From Streptomyces sp. Act143 (GTDB lineage Bacteria > Actinomycetota > Actinomycetes > Streptomycetales > Streptomycetaceae): 64,000 bases of DNA. The notes beneath the pieces were generated by a model, which did no database searches, was not told where the DNA came from, and worked only from the letters and a program-made list of their open reading frames with translations. Shown piece by piece: positions 43,012-51,900 of the stretch. Within the stretch, counting starts at the first letter, position 1, and every line of letters starts with the position of its first letter. A program made the position numbers and the translations under genes. The stretch spans positions 5,897,816 to 5,961,815 of the forward strand of contig NZ_QFRX01000001.1 in the NCBI RefSeq assembly GCF_003143935.1. Direction: 5' to 3'.

Positions 43012-43745
43012 ACGGCCGCCGGCCTCCGCGCGATCAGGCACGCCTGCGGGGTCGGCTCCTGCTCCTGCGGCGCCCGAACCGTCCGCGACAGGACCTCGAA
43101 ACCGGCGGCCTCCAGCAGGCCGCCGACGAACTCGGGCTGCCGCCGCTGGAAGTCGAGGATCACGTCATGGCCGAAGGGCTTGTCGTGACGCTTCGGCTCG
43201 TCGCCCACCTGGAAGCCGACGAGGAGGTGACCGCCGGGCTTCAGCACGCGCCGGAACTCACTGAAGAGGGCGGGCAGTTCCTCCACAGGGGTGTGGATGG
43301 AGGAGTACCAGGACACCGCCCCCGCGAGCGCACCGTCCGCCACGTCCAGATCCAGCATCGACCCCTGCACGAAGAGCAGGTCCGGATTCTCCCGGCGCGC
43401 GATGGCGAGCATGCCCGCCGAGAGGTCCAGCCCGAACACGTCCAGGCCCAGCGACCTGAGGTGCGCGGTGGCCCGGCCGGGCCCGCACCCGAGATCGGCC
43501 ACCGCGCCGCCGGGACCGACGAGTTCGGCGAACACCGCGAACATCGCCCGGTCCACCGGCGCCCCCGCGAACGGATCACGGAACCGTTCGGCGTAGTCCT
43601 CGGCGACGGTGTCGTAGAACACCCGGGTGCGGGTCAGGAAGTCAGAGACCGGGACGTCCGGGGCCGGGGTGTCAGAGGCCGGGAGGTCAGCGGCCGGGGT
43701 GTCCGAGGCCGGGATATCGGTGATCGGGGAATCGGAGTCGGTCAT
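43008..43745 (-). CDS. Class I SAM-dependent methyltransferase
   Basis: This is a 245-aa protein. The SAM motif I VADLGCGPGRATAHLRSLG (about residue 81), motif II VFGLDLSAGMLAIARR, and post-motif RRVLKPGGHLLVGF are clear. The N-terminal residues 4-33 consist of three 10-aa repeats (SDTPAxDLPA-type), a disordered extension. It is convergent with the flavoprotein gene, with a 4-nt overlap. The methyl acceptor is unknown. TAGGGT 8 nt upstream of ATG 43745 supports the start. Confidence 0.88.
   Translation of the reverse strand: MTDSDSPITDIPASDTPAADLPASDTPAPDVPVSDFLTRTRVFYDTVAEDYAERFRDPFAGAPVDRAMFAVFAELVGPGGAVADLGCGPGRATAHLRSLGLDVFGLDLSAGMLAIARRENPDLLFVQGSMLDLDVADGALAGAVSWYSSIHTPVEELPALFSEFRRVLKPGGHLLVGFQVGDEPKRHDKPFGHDVILDFQRRQPEFVGGLLEAAGFEVLSRTVRAPQEQEPTPQACLIARRPAAV
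43647..43736 (-). repeat. Three 30-bp in-frame repeats in the methyltransferase N-terminus
   Basis: Three imperfect 30-bp units encode SDSPITDIPA, SDTPAADLPA and SDTPAPDVPV. The copy number could vary between strains. Confidence 0.75.
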
Positions 43746-43792
43746 GGCGCGCGACCCTACAACCCGCCACTGACACCCCGGCCTCCCGGGCG

Positions 43793-44107
43793 CTACCCCA
43801 CCCCCACCGCCCGCAGCACCGCCGCCGTCCCCGCCGCCCCGAGCACCACGACCACGAACGGCGCCCTGCGCCAGGCCAGCACGCCTCCGACCAGCACCCC
43901 GGCCGGCCGCGCCCACCCCGCGAACCCCCCGCCCTCGGTCAGCGCCCCGGTCGCGAGCAGCGCGGTCAGCAGGACGACCGCGCCCGCCGACAGCAACTCC
44001 TGCGTCCGGGGCGGCAGTTCGATCCGCCCGTGCAGCGCCGGCCCCACCAGCCGGAAGGCGTACGTCCCCACCGCCAGCGCCAGGATCATGGCCACGGTCG
44101 CGCTCAT
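43793..44107 (-). CDS. azlD: AzlD-type branched-chain amino acid transport subunit
   Basis: This 104-aa protein has four hydrophobic segments (MSATVAMILALAVGTYAFR at the N-terminus, then LLSAGAVVLLTALLATG, ending GAAGTAAVLRAVGVG). Size and order match AzlD, the small partner of the AzlC permease that exports branched-chain amino acids. Its ATG overlaps the azlC stop (ATGA). Confidence 0.88.
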   Translation of the reverse strand: MSATVAMILALAVGTYAFRLVGPALHGRIELPPRTQELLSAGAVVLLTALLATGALTEGGGFAGWARPAGVLVGGVLAWRRAPFVVVVLGAAGTAAVLRAVGVG

Positions 44108-44799
44108 GCCGTACGCCCCCGTCCCCGTCCGTAGGCGAGCAGACCGGCCAGCGCCAGCAGTACCGGCACGCCCGCGGGGGCGACCGGTGTGAGGGCGAGG
44201 GCCAGGGCGGCGCCGAGCAGTGCCGAGCGCCGTACGGCGGAATCCGCCCGCAGTGCCGGAAGCACCAGCGCCATCAGTACCGCCGGGAAGGCCGCGTCCA
44301 GGCCGTAGCGGGCCGTGTCGCCGATCGCGTCCCCGGCGAGCGCGCCGATGGCCACGCCCGTGTTCCAGACGGCGAACAGGCCGAGCCCGGAGACCCAGAA
44401 CGCCGTACGGCGCCGTACCGGATCGGGCTGGGCCAGGGCGAAGGCCACCGTCTCGTCGGTGACCAGGTGCGCCCCCACGAACCGGGACAGCCGTCCCCGG
44501 CCGAGGGTCTCCGCGACGGCGAGGCTGTAGGCGGCCGTGCGGGTGTTGAGGAGCAGGCCGGTGGCTGCCGCGGCGAGCGGCCCGCCTCCGGCCAGCAGGA
44601 CGCCGACCGCGCTGAACTGGGCGGAGCCCGCGTAGACGACCAGGGACATGACGACGGGGACCCACACCGGCAGGCCACCGGCGACGGCGATCGCGCCGAA
44701 GGAGACGCCGACGACGCCGCTGGCGAGCCAGACGAGGGAGGCGTCCCGGATCAGGTCCGTGCGGGCGTGCCCGCGGGGTGTTCGCTCTGCCGTACGCAT
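44104..44799 (-). CDS. azlC: AzlC-type branched-chain amino acid permease
   Basis: This 231-aa membrane protein has the AzlC signature VVYAGSAQFSAVGVLLAGG (about residue 58) followed by LLNTRTAAYSLAVAE, HLVTDETVAFALAQ and about seven helices in total. Together with AzlD it exports branched-chain amino acids or analogues such as 4-azaleucine. The gene is divergent from an XRE-cupin regulator, a known arrangement, and shares a putative operator GTTCG/CGAAC. Confidence 0.9.
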   Translation of the reverse strand: MRTAERTPRGHARTDLIRDASLVWLASGVVGVSFGAIAVAGGLPVWVPVVMSLVVYAGSAQFSAVGVLLAGGGPLAAAATGLLLNTRTAAYSLAVAETLGRGRLSRFVGAHLVTDETVAFALAQPDPVRRRTAFWVSGLGLFAVWNTGVAIGALAGDAIGDTARYGLDAAFPAVLMALVLPALRADSAVRRSALLGAALALALTPVAPAGVPVLLALAGLLAYGRGRGRTA

Positions 44800-44827
44800 G
44801 TTCTCTACAGTGGACGGGAGAGAGCCT

Positions 44828-44843
44828 GTTCGTCAAGGCGAAC
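44828..44843. promoter_or_regulatory. Inverted repeat between azlC and XRE-cupin gene
   Basis: GTTCG-TCAAGG-CGAAC (5-6-5) lies 29 nt before azlC and 25 nt before the regulator's ATG. It is the probable operator of the divergent XRE regulator. Confidence 0.45.
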
Positions 44844-44868
44844 GATCGTACCGATGGAGCGAACGCAC

Positions 44869-45426
44869 ATGTCCGACAACCGTCTGCCGCTGGAGTGGAT
44901 CGCCGCCTCCCTGCGCCGTGAACGCACGCGCAAGGGCCTGTCGCTCTCCGAGCTGGCGAAACGGGCCGGGATCGCGAAGTCCACCCTGTCCCAGCTCGAA
45001 GGGGCGAGCGGGAACCCGAGCGTGGAGACGCTGTGGGCGCTGGGGGTGGCGCTCGGGGTGCCGTTCAGCGCGCTGGTGGAGCCGCCGGCGTCGTCCGTGC
45101 AGGTGATCAGGGCGGGGCAGGGGCCGACCGTGGCGTCCGAGAAGGCCGACTACGCGGCCACGCTGCTGTCCGCGAGCCCGCCCGGGGCGCGGCGGGACAT
45201 CTACCACCTGCGGGCCGAGCCGGGAGCCGTACGGGAGTCGGAGCCGCACATCCCGGGGAGCGTGGAGCATCTGGTGGTGTGCGAGGGGAGAGTGAAGGCG
45301 GGGCCTCGGGGCGAGGAGGTCGAGCTGGACCCCGGCGACTATCTGACGTACCGCGGGGATGTGCCGCACTCGTACGAGGCGCTCGTGCCCGGGACATCGT
45401 TCGTGCTGGTCATGCAGCACGTGTGA
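44869..45426 (+). CDS. XRE-family regulator with cupin sensor domain
   Basis: This 185-aa protein has a Cro/C1 HTH (IAASLRRERTRKGLSLSELA and KRAGIAKSTLSQLEGASGNP, about residues 10-48) and a C-terminal cupin (about residues 105-180) with EPHIPGSVEHLVVCEGRV and DYLTYRGDVPHSY. This is the typical AzlB/PuuR-like architecture. ATG 44869 is preferred because GGAG lies 9 nt upstream; an ATG five codons earlier is in frame. It likely represses azlCD in response to an amino acid-related ligand. Confidence 0.88.
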   Translation: MSDNRLPLEWIAASLRRERTRKGLSLSELAKRAGIAKSTLSQLEGASGNPSVETLWALGVALGVPFSALVEPPASSVQVIRAGQGPTVASEKADYAATLLSASPPGARRDIYHLRAEPGAVRESEPHIPGSVEHLVVCEGRVKAGPRGEEVELDPGDYLTYRGDVPHSYEALVPGTSFVLVMQHV

Positions 45427-45446
45427 GCTTGCGGGCCGGGAAAGGC

Positions 45447-45480
45447 AGGAGCCCCGTCGCCGTGCGGCGCGGGGCTCCTT
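45447..45480. terminator. Strong hairpin terminator between XRE-cupin gene and csp
   Basis: AGGAGCCCCG and CGGGGCTCCT form the outer stem, with an inner CGCC-GTGC-GGCG hairpin. It follows the XRE gene by 20 nt and the csp stop (on the other strand) by 40 nt, serving both. Confidence 0.8.
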
Positions 45481-45519
45481 GGGTACTGCTCTCAGGTCCG
45501 GATCAGAGACTCAGAAGTC

Positions 45520-45723
45520 TCAGACGGGGGTGACGTTCTCCGCCTGCGGGCCCTTCGGGCCCTGGGTCACGTCGAAGGAGACCTGCTGGTTCTCCTCCAG
45601 CGAACGGAAACCGCTCGCGTTGATGGCGGAGTAGTGGACGAAGACGTCCGGGCCGCCGCCCTCCTGGGCAATGAAGCCAAAGCCCTTTTCGGCGTTGAAC
45701 CACTTCACGGTTCCGGTAGCCAT
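45520..45723 (-). CDS. Cold-shock domain protein (CspA family)
   Basis: This 67-aa single-domain OB-fold protein has RNP1 KGFGFIAQ and RNP2 VFVHYSAI, nearly identical to other Streptomyces cold-shock proteins. It binds single-stranded RNA/DNA as an RNA chaperone. ATG 45723 follows AAGGAGGG. The 286-nt upstream region to mqnA includes an 11-bp hairpin that could act in the leader RNA. Confidence 0.95.
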   Translation of the reverse strand: MATGTVKWFNAEKGFGFIAQEGGGPDVFVHYSAINASGFRSLEENQQVSFDVTQGPKGPQAENVTPV

Positions 45724-45813
45724 AAGCCCTCCTTGGGCCCAAAGGGTTGCCCTGCTCCAGAACCTGCGATTGTGAAAACAGTGCTGCACAACTGCATACG
45801 TCTGAAAACGACT

Positions 45814-45844
45814 AGAGCCTGCGGTTACATGCTCCGCAGGCTCT
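45814..45844 (-). promoter_or_regulatory. Perfect 11-bp hairpin in the csp upstream region
   Basis: AGAGCCTGCGG pairs with CCGCAGGCTCT around a 9-nt loop. On the minus strand it is followed by AGTCGTTTTCAG, slightly U-rich. It lies 91 nt before the csp ATG, so it may be an attenuator or RNA thermosensor element in the csp leader, or mark the end of another transcript. Confidence 0.55.
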
Positions 45845-45997
45845 GTACTGCAAGGGAAACCAAACTGCAACTTGCGGCGAGCCTAGCATGTGGGCAGCCG
45901 AAAGCAATAGAGGTCAAGATCACGTCACCCGGATGTTTGATCTCGCTCGTGTCGGGTTGACGGCGGGGGTGGTCATCGTACGTCAGCCCTCAGGGTC

Positions 45998-46003
45998 TAG
46001 CCT
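45998..46003 (+). promoter_or_regulatory. -10-like hexamer of mqnA
   Basis: TAGCCT ends 6 nt before GTG 46010; leaderless-type spacing, the same as mqnM. Confidence 0.45.
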
Positions 46004-46009
46004 CACGAT

Positions 46010-46858
46010 GTGGACAATTCACGCACCCGGCCGCGCGTCGGCCACATCCAGTTCCTGAACTGCCTGCCCCTGTACTGGGGGCTGGCGAGAACGGGCACGC
46101 TCCTCGACTTCGAGCTCACCAAGGACACCCCGGAGAAGCTCAGCGAGAAGCTCGTGCAGGGCGATCTCGACATCGGGCCCATCACCCTCGTCGAGTTCCT
46201 GCGCAACGCCGACGACCTGATCGCCTTCCCTGACATCGCTGTCGGGTGCGACGGCCCGGTGATGTCCTGCGTGATCGTCTCGCAGGTGCCGCTGGAGGAG
46301 CTCGACGGGGCGAGGGTGGCCCTGGGCTCCACGTCCCGTACCTCGGTCCGCCTCGCGCAGCTCCTGCTGTCCGAGCGGTACGGCGTCCGGCCCGACTACT
46401 ACACGTGCCCGCCCGACCTCAGCCTGATGATGCAGGAGGCGGAGGCCGCCGTCCTCATCGGTGACGCGGCGCTGCGGGCCAACCTGCTCGACGGACCGAA
46501 GTACGGCCTGGAGGTCCACGACCTCGGTTCGCTGTGGAAGGAGTGGACGGGGCTGCCGTTCGTCTTCGCGGTGTGGGCGGCACGCAAGGACTACGCCGAG
46601 CGCGAGCCGGTGATCACCCGCCGGGTCCACGAGGCCTTCCTCGCCTCCCGGAACCTCTCCCTGGAGGAGGTCGGCAAGGTCGCCGAGCAGGCCGCCCGCT
46701 GGGAGGAGTTCGAGGAGGAGGTGCTGGAGACGTACTTCACCACCCTCGACTTCCGGTTCGGCGGCCCGCAGCTGGAGGCGGTCGCGGAGTTCGCGCGCCG
46801 GGTGGGGCCGACGACGGGATTCCCGGCGGACGTGAAGGTGGAACTGCTTCGGCCGTAA
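46010..46858 (+). CDS. mqnA: Chorismate dehydratase MqnA
   Basis: This 282-aa periplasmic-binding-protein-like enzyme begins RVGHIQFLNCLPLYWGL, the family signature that includes the active-site Asn-Cys region, followed by LVQGDLDIGPITLVEFLRN and VALGSTSRTSVRLAQLLL. MqnA dehydrates chorismate to 3-[(1-carboxyvinyl)oxy]benzoate, the first committed step of futalosine menaquinone biosynthesis, feeding MqnE (25.2 kb). GTG 46010 with TAGCCT 6 nt upstream supports the start. The protein kinase gene follows after 55 nt. Confidence 0.95.
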   Translation: MDNSRTRPRVGHIQFLNCLPLYWGLARTGTLLDFELTKDTPEKLSEKLVQGDLDIGPITLVEFLRNADDLIAFPDIAVGCDGPVMSCVIVSQVPLEELDGARVALGSTSRTSVRLAQLLLSERYGVRPDYYTCPPDLSLMMQEAEAAVLIGDAALRANLLDGPKYGLEVHDLGSLWKEWTGLPFVFAVWAARKDYAEREPVITRRVHEAFLASRNLSLEEVGKVAEQAARWEEFEEEVLETYFTTLDFRFGGPQLEAVAEFARRVGPTTGFPADVKVELLRP

Positions 46859-46913
46859 CCTGCATCTGAGCCTTGAGGGGGCTCGTGGCCGACGGGGGAA
46901 GGGGGCGGTCGTC

Positions 46914-48614
46914 GTGCAGCCGCTCGGAGTCGACGAACCCACGGTGGTGGGGCCCTACCGGCTGCTCGGCCGGCTCGGCTCCGGCGGCATGGGCCGGGTC
47001 TACCTGGGCCGCAGCGCGGGTGGCCGCACGGTCGCCGTCAAGATCGTGCACCCGCACTTCGCCCTCGACGAGGAGTTCCGAGCCCGCTTCCGGCGCGAGG
47101 TGGAGGCGGCCCGGCGGGTGGGCGGCGCCTGGACGGCCCCGGTGCTGGACGCCGACCCGGACGCGGCGGTGCCGTGGGTGGCCACGGGGTACGCGGCGGG
47201 CCCGTCGCTGACGGCGGCGGTGACCGAGAACGGTCCGCTGCCCGCGCCGTCGGTACGGGTCCTGGGGGCGGGCCTCGCGGAGGCGCTGACGGCCGTGCAC
47301 GAACTGGGCCTCGTCCACCGGGACGTGAAGCCGTCGAACGTGCTGCTGACCCTGGACGGCCCGCTGCTGATCGACTTCGGCATCGCGCGCGCCACGGACG
47401 GCACCGCGTCCCTGACATCGACCGGGGTCTCGGTCGGCTCGCCCGGATACATGTCGCCCGAGCAGATCCTGGGCAAGGGCGTCTCGGGGGCGGCGGACGT
47501 CTTCTCGCTGGGAGCGGTGCTGGCGTACGCGGCGAACGGGGCGTCGCCCTTCCCCGGGGACTCGTCGGCCGCGCTGCTCTACAAGGTCGTGCACGAGGAG
47601 CCCGAACTGGGCTCCCTGAGCGGTGAGTTGCGGGAGCTGGTCACGGCCTGCCTGGCCAAGTCGCCCGCGGAGCGGCCGACTCCGGCGGAGGTGTCCCGGC
47701 GGCTCGCCCCGGAGGGCGCGGCACGGCTGGTCGCGGGCGGGTGGCTGCCGGGGGCGCTGGTCGAGAGGGTGAGCCGCAGCGCCGTACAGCTGCTGAACCT
47801 GGAGGCGGTGGGGGAGACGGCCGGGGCGGCGGCCGGGGAGCCGGCTTCGGGGGTCGTGGGGTTCAGCAGCGCCGCGGTGCTGCCTGGCGTGACGCCCACC
47901 GTGGGGGAGTTCGGGCCGGCGCCGGTCATGCCGGCGGTGACGCCCGCTGTCTCGGTGCCCGAGCCTCGTGATGCCGTGCCGGGGACGGCGGTTGACGCTC
48001 CGCGCGGGAAGCTGTCCGTCACCGTGGCGGCTGACACCGCTCCGGCGGCGGGGGGACGGGGCCGCAGACTCAGCTGCACGGTGGCCCTCGCGGTCGCGGG
48101 GGCGCTGGCGGCGGTGACGGTGGGGTCGGTGTTCGGCTTCGACCTGCTGCCCACCGACCAGGGTGACTCCGACGCGGGCGGCAGCGCAGGCGCGTATTCG
48201 CCGCAGCCGACAGCGAGTTCGGCGCCGACGGGCAGCACCGGCGCGGACGACACGGCCCCCGGGGCCGGGACCGTCCCTGATCGCTACCTCGGCACCTGGG
48301 AGGGCCAGGCCACCGGTTCCGGCATCCCGATGGGCACCTTCCGGCTGACCGTCAAGGAGGTGGCCGTGGGGCAGGAGCTGGGCCGGCTCAGGCAGACGGA
48401 CATCCTCGGCGGCGTCTGCAACGACGTCCTGACCCTGAAGCAGGTGACGAAAACACAGCTCGTCGCGACGTCCGTGGGCGCCAAGGGGAACCACGACGGC
48501 TGCAACCCGGCCGCCCACACGGTCCGCCTGACACCGGTCGGCGACGACCTGAGGTACGTCTCGGAGAGCGAGGCGGAGGGGAACCCTGAGGCGCGGTTGT
48601 CGAAGGTCGAGTAG
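46914..48614 (+). CDS. Membrane Ser/Thr protein kinase (PknB-like)
   Basis: This is a 566-aa protein. The kinase domain (about residues 14-265) has glycine loop GRLGSGGMGRVYLG, VAVKIVHP (Lys), catalytic loop VHRDVKPSNVLL (about 135), DFG in LIDFGIA (about 153) and the APE-equivalent GYMSPEQ. A juxtamembrane Ala/Pro-rich segment (about 300-375) precedes a TM helix (about 385-405). A 160-residue extracellular domain follows with two Cys and WEGQATGSGIPMGTF, but no PASTA repeats. It neighbours the EccC-like gene convergently, and phosphorylation of the FHA-like secretion ATPase is a plausible function. Confidence 0.9.
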   Translation: MQPLGVDEPTVVGPYRLLGRLGSGGMGRVYLGRSAGGRTVAVKIVHPHFALDEEFRARFRREVEAARRVGGAWTAPVLDADPDAAVPWVATGYAAGPSLTAAVTENGPLPAPSVRVLGAGLAEALTAVHELGLVHRDVKPSNVLLTLDGPLLIDFGIARATDGTASLTSTGVSVGSPGYMSPEQILGKGVSGAADVFSLGAVLAYAANGASPFPGDSSAALLYKVVHEEPELGSLSGELRELVTACLAKSPAERPTPAEVSRRLAPEGAARLVAGGWLPGALVERVSRSAVQLLNLEAVGETAGAAAGEPASGVVGFSSAAVLPGVTPTVGEFGPAPVMPAVTPAVSVPEPRDAVPGTAVDAPRGKLSVTVAADTAPAAGGRGRRLSCTVALAVAGALAAVTVGSVFGFDLLPTDQGDSDAGGSAGAYSPQPTASSAPTGSTGADDTAPGAGTVPDRYLGTWEGQATGSGIPMGTFRLTVKEVAVGQELGRLRQTDILGGVCNDVLTLKQVTKTQLVATSVGAKGNHDGCNPAAHTVRLTPVGDDLRYVSESEAEGNPEARLSKVE

Positions 48615-48638
48615 GCCAGGGGAGGCGGGCGGTGGCGC

Positions 48639-48998
48639 TCACGCGGAGTCGACCAGGACCGCCGCCCCCGCCACCAGCCCGGCGTAGGCCAGCACCAGCA
48701 GCAGCGCGAAGAGGACCAGCAACCAGCCGGTGACGATGCCGGCCAGGGCCAGCCCCCGGTCCCGGCCGCCCAGCCGCTTGCCGCGGCGCCGACCTAGATG
48801 CCCGGCGGGGATCGCGACGACACCGGTGACGAACACGCAGAACGTGTACAGGCCGCCGTACAGCAACCACAGCACCGGCGTCATGACGATGCCCGCGATC
48901 AACCCGGCGCCGAGCGACGCGGCCCAGATGCTGATCCGCGCAGGTGTGTTGCGGGCACCGCCCCCGACCGCCGCGGCACCCGCCGCCTCGCGGCTCAC
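48639..48998 (-). CDS. Small DUF4190-like membrane protein, coupled to eccC-like gene
   Basis: This 119-aa protein has two long hydrophobic segments (GLIAGIVMTPVLWLLYGGLY and LALAGIVTGWLLVLFALLLV) separated by a basic loop HLGRRRGKRLGGRDRG, a layout typical of DUF4190-type proteins. GTG 48998 overlaps the EccC stop (GTGA), so its production is coupled to the secretion ATPase. It may be an accessory membrane subunit of the ESX machine. The family is known but function is not. Confidence 0.75.
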   Translation of the reverse strand: MSREAAGAAAVGGGARNTPARISIWAASLGAGLIAGIVMTPVLWLLYGGLYTFCVFVTGVVAIPAGHLGRRRGKRLGGRDRGLALAGIVTGWLLVLFALLLVLAYAGLVAGAAVLVDSA

Positions 48999-51900
48999 CC
49001 CGGCACCACGACCGTCCGCAGCTCCCCGTCCCCGAGATGCAGCATGCCCTTGCCCGGGGTGATCTGGCCGCCGACCAGGCCGCGGTTGAGGCGGACGCCG
49101 ATGAGGTCGCCGGAGGAGGTCTCCTGGGGGGAGAGCAGGATGCCGCGGCGGGCCTTCTTGGCGTCGACCTGCCAGCCGGAGAAGCCGGAGCAGACGTCCT
49201 CCTCGTCACCGGCGATGACCATCGCGAGGCCGCGTTCGGCGCCGCGCGAGACGAGCTTCTTCAGCTGGCTCTCGGCGTCGCAGTCCTCCAGGATCTCGCC
49301 GTCGTCGACGAGGACGACGATCGGCTCCTCCAGGCTCGCCTCGTCCATCAGCTCCTCGAACTCGTCCTCGTCGATGTCGTCACCGGTGAAGACCTTCAGA
49401 ACGCCTTCTGTGCCGTCCAGTTGACGGAGCGGGGACTGGCGCGGGGCCGCGATGACCAGTCGTACGCCCTGTGTGAGGTAGGACTGCGCGAAGTTCATCA
49501 GGACCGTCGAGCGGCCGGACTTGGCCGGGCCCGCGACCACGAACGTCGGCACCCCCTGCGACAGGTCCGGGCCGAAGCCGACGATCTCGTCGCCACCGAT
49601 GCCGACCAGACCCCACAGCTTGGCGCGGGACGCCTCCGGGTCGCGCATCTCCCAGGCCTCCGGGAAGGAGACCCGGCTCGGCAGGCTGTCGACGCGGAAC
49701 GGCCGGTGCGAGCGCGGCACGGCGGCGTCGCGCGCGGCCGCCGCCTCGCCGATCGCCGCCAGCGCCGCCGCCTGGCCCTGACCCGTGGTGTCCTCGGAGA
49801 GCAGCGCGAACTGCGTCTCCGTACCGAACTCGTTGCGGAAACCGCGGCCCGGCGGAATCTCCTCCGGCACCTTGCGGGCCGGGATGCCGAGCGCCGAGAA
49901 GTCGCTGCGGTCGGCGAGCCGCAGACCGTACTTGTCCTCGGTGAGGGTCGCGATCCGGCCCACCAGCAGCGTGCGGTCACCGGTGAGGACCAGGTGGATG
50001 CCGACCGAGGCGCCCTCGCGCATCATCGTCTGCAACTCGTCCGTCAGCGAACCGTGGTCGACCTCGCCGAGCGTGGGCACCCAGCCCTCCCAGCGGTCCA
50101 GCAGCACCACGATGTGCGGCAGCCGCTCGTCCTCGGCGACCGAGGCACGCTGCTCGCCGATGTCCGCGAACCCCTTGTCGGCGAGGAGGTTCTGGCGGCG
50201 GTCCATCTCGCCCTTGAGCCGGTTGACGAGCCGTACCACCCGCTCGGTCTGGTTGCGCCCGACGACCGCGCCGACGTGCGGCAGCCGGGTCAGCGCGTTG
50301 AGCGCGCCGTTGCCGCAGTCGATGCCGTACATGTGCACGTCGGCGACCGAGTGCGTCCGCGCGATCGAGCCCGCGAGCGTCCGCAGCACCTGCGAACGGC
50401 CGCTGCGCGGCGCACCGCCGATCATCAGATGCCCGAAGGATGCGAAGTCGACGGCGACCGGGCGGCGCGCCTGCTGCGCGGGCAGGTCCTCGACACCGTA
50501 CGGCGCGGGCGGCAGCTTGCCCGGCCCGCCGGCGAACGCGGGCACCTGGATGTCGTCGAGGAGCAGCGTCTCGTCGAGCGCGGGCAGCCAGGGGCTGTGC
50601 TGCGGCGGGATGCCGAGCGAGCTGTTGGCGTCCCGGATGGTGTCGACGAGGACCTTGAGGTCGGTGATCTCCTCGTCCTCACGGGACTCGGCCTTGGGCT
50701 TCACGAGGGCCGCGCGGCCCAGGTCCTCCCAGGACAGCGGACCCACCCACGGCATGAGCACCGCGGGGTCGGCGGCACCGGGCCGCCGGCCACCCACACG
50801 CCCCGACTGGAAGGGCACAAGGGAGGCGTGCCCGAGCCGCACGTACGCCCGGCCCGGGGTGCTCTTGCTGATGTGCCCGGCCTCGGGGGAGTCGATGACG
50901 TCCGAGGACTCGCCGCCGTCGGTCACGCGCAGCGCGATGCGGAGGTTGGTGTTGGCGCGGATCTCCGGGGACACGACACCGGAGGGCCGCTGTGTGGCGA
51001 GGAGCAGATGAATACCGAGCGACCGCCCTCGCTGAGCGATGTTGACCAGACCCGTGACGAAGTCGGGCAGGTCACGCACCATGGACGCGAACTCGTCGAT
51101 GACGATGAGGAGTCGGGGCACGGGCGCGTGCGAGGGATCGCGCCGGACCAGGTCCTGATAGTCCTCGATGTCCTTGGCGTCGGCGGCGGCGAGGATGTGC
51201 TCGCGCCGGTGCAGCTCGGCGCCGAGGGACTCCAGGGCCCGCTCCACCAGGTGGGCGTCGAGGTCGGTCACCATGCCGACGGTGTGCGGCAGATGGACAC
51301 AGTCCTTGAACGCCGCGCCACCCTTGTAGTCGACGAGCACGAACGTCATGTTCTCGGGCGTGTTGGCCACGGCGAGCGCGGCCACGATGGTCTGCAGCAG
51401 CTCCGACTTACCCGAACCGGTGGTGCCGGCGATGAGGCCGTGCGGACCGTCCTTGCGGATGTCGATGCCGAAGGGCCCGTCGTACGACTCACCGATCACG
51501 GCGAGCGTCGACTGCCCGCCCATCCGCCAGCGGGCGACGATGGCGTCACTGGTCGGCGGTTCGAGCTGGAGCACGTCGAGGAGCCGGGAGGCGGCGGGCA
51601 GGGCGGAGTCCTCGGTCTCCCCGCTGATGTCCCGGAGCGGCGAGAGGGCGCGCGCGAGCCGCAGACACCAGGTCGGCGACACGAAGTCGGGCCGCACGTC
51701 CTTGATCCGCTCGGCACCGGCCTCCTCCACGCGCAGCCGCAGCTTGTCGGCGGCGGCTTCGGTGTGACTGCTGTCCTGGCCGGTGTGGTGCCAGGCCTGG
51801 AAGGAGGGGAAGCCGCCACCGGCGACCGGCTGCTGCGACTGGGCCTGCTGAAGGTAGTCGTACTCCTGCGCGGGCGGCTCGGCGACGACGTACGCCTGGC

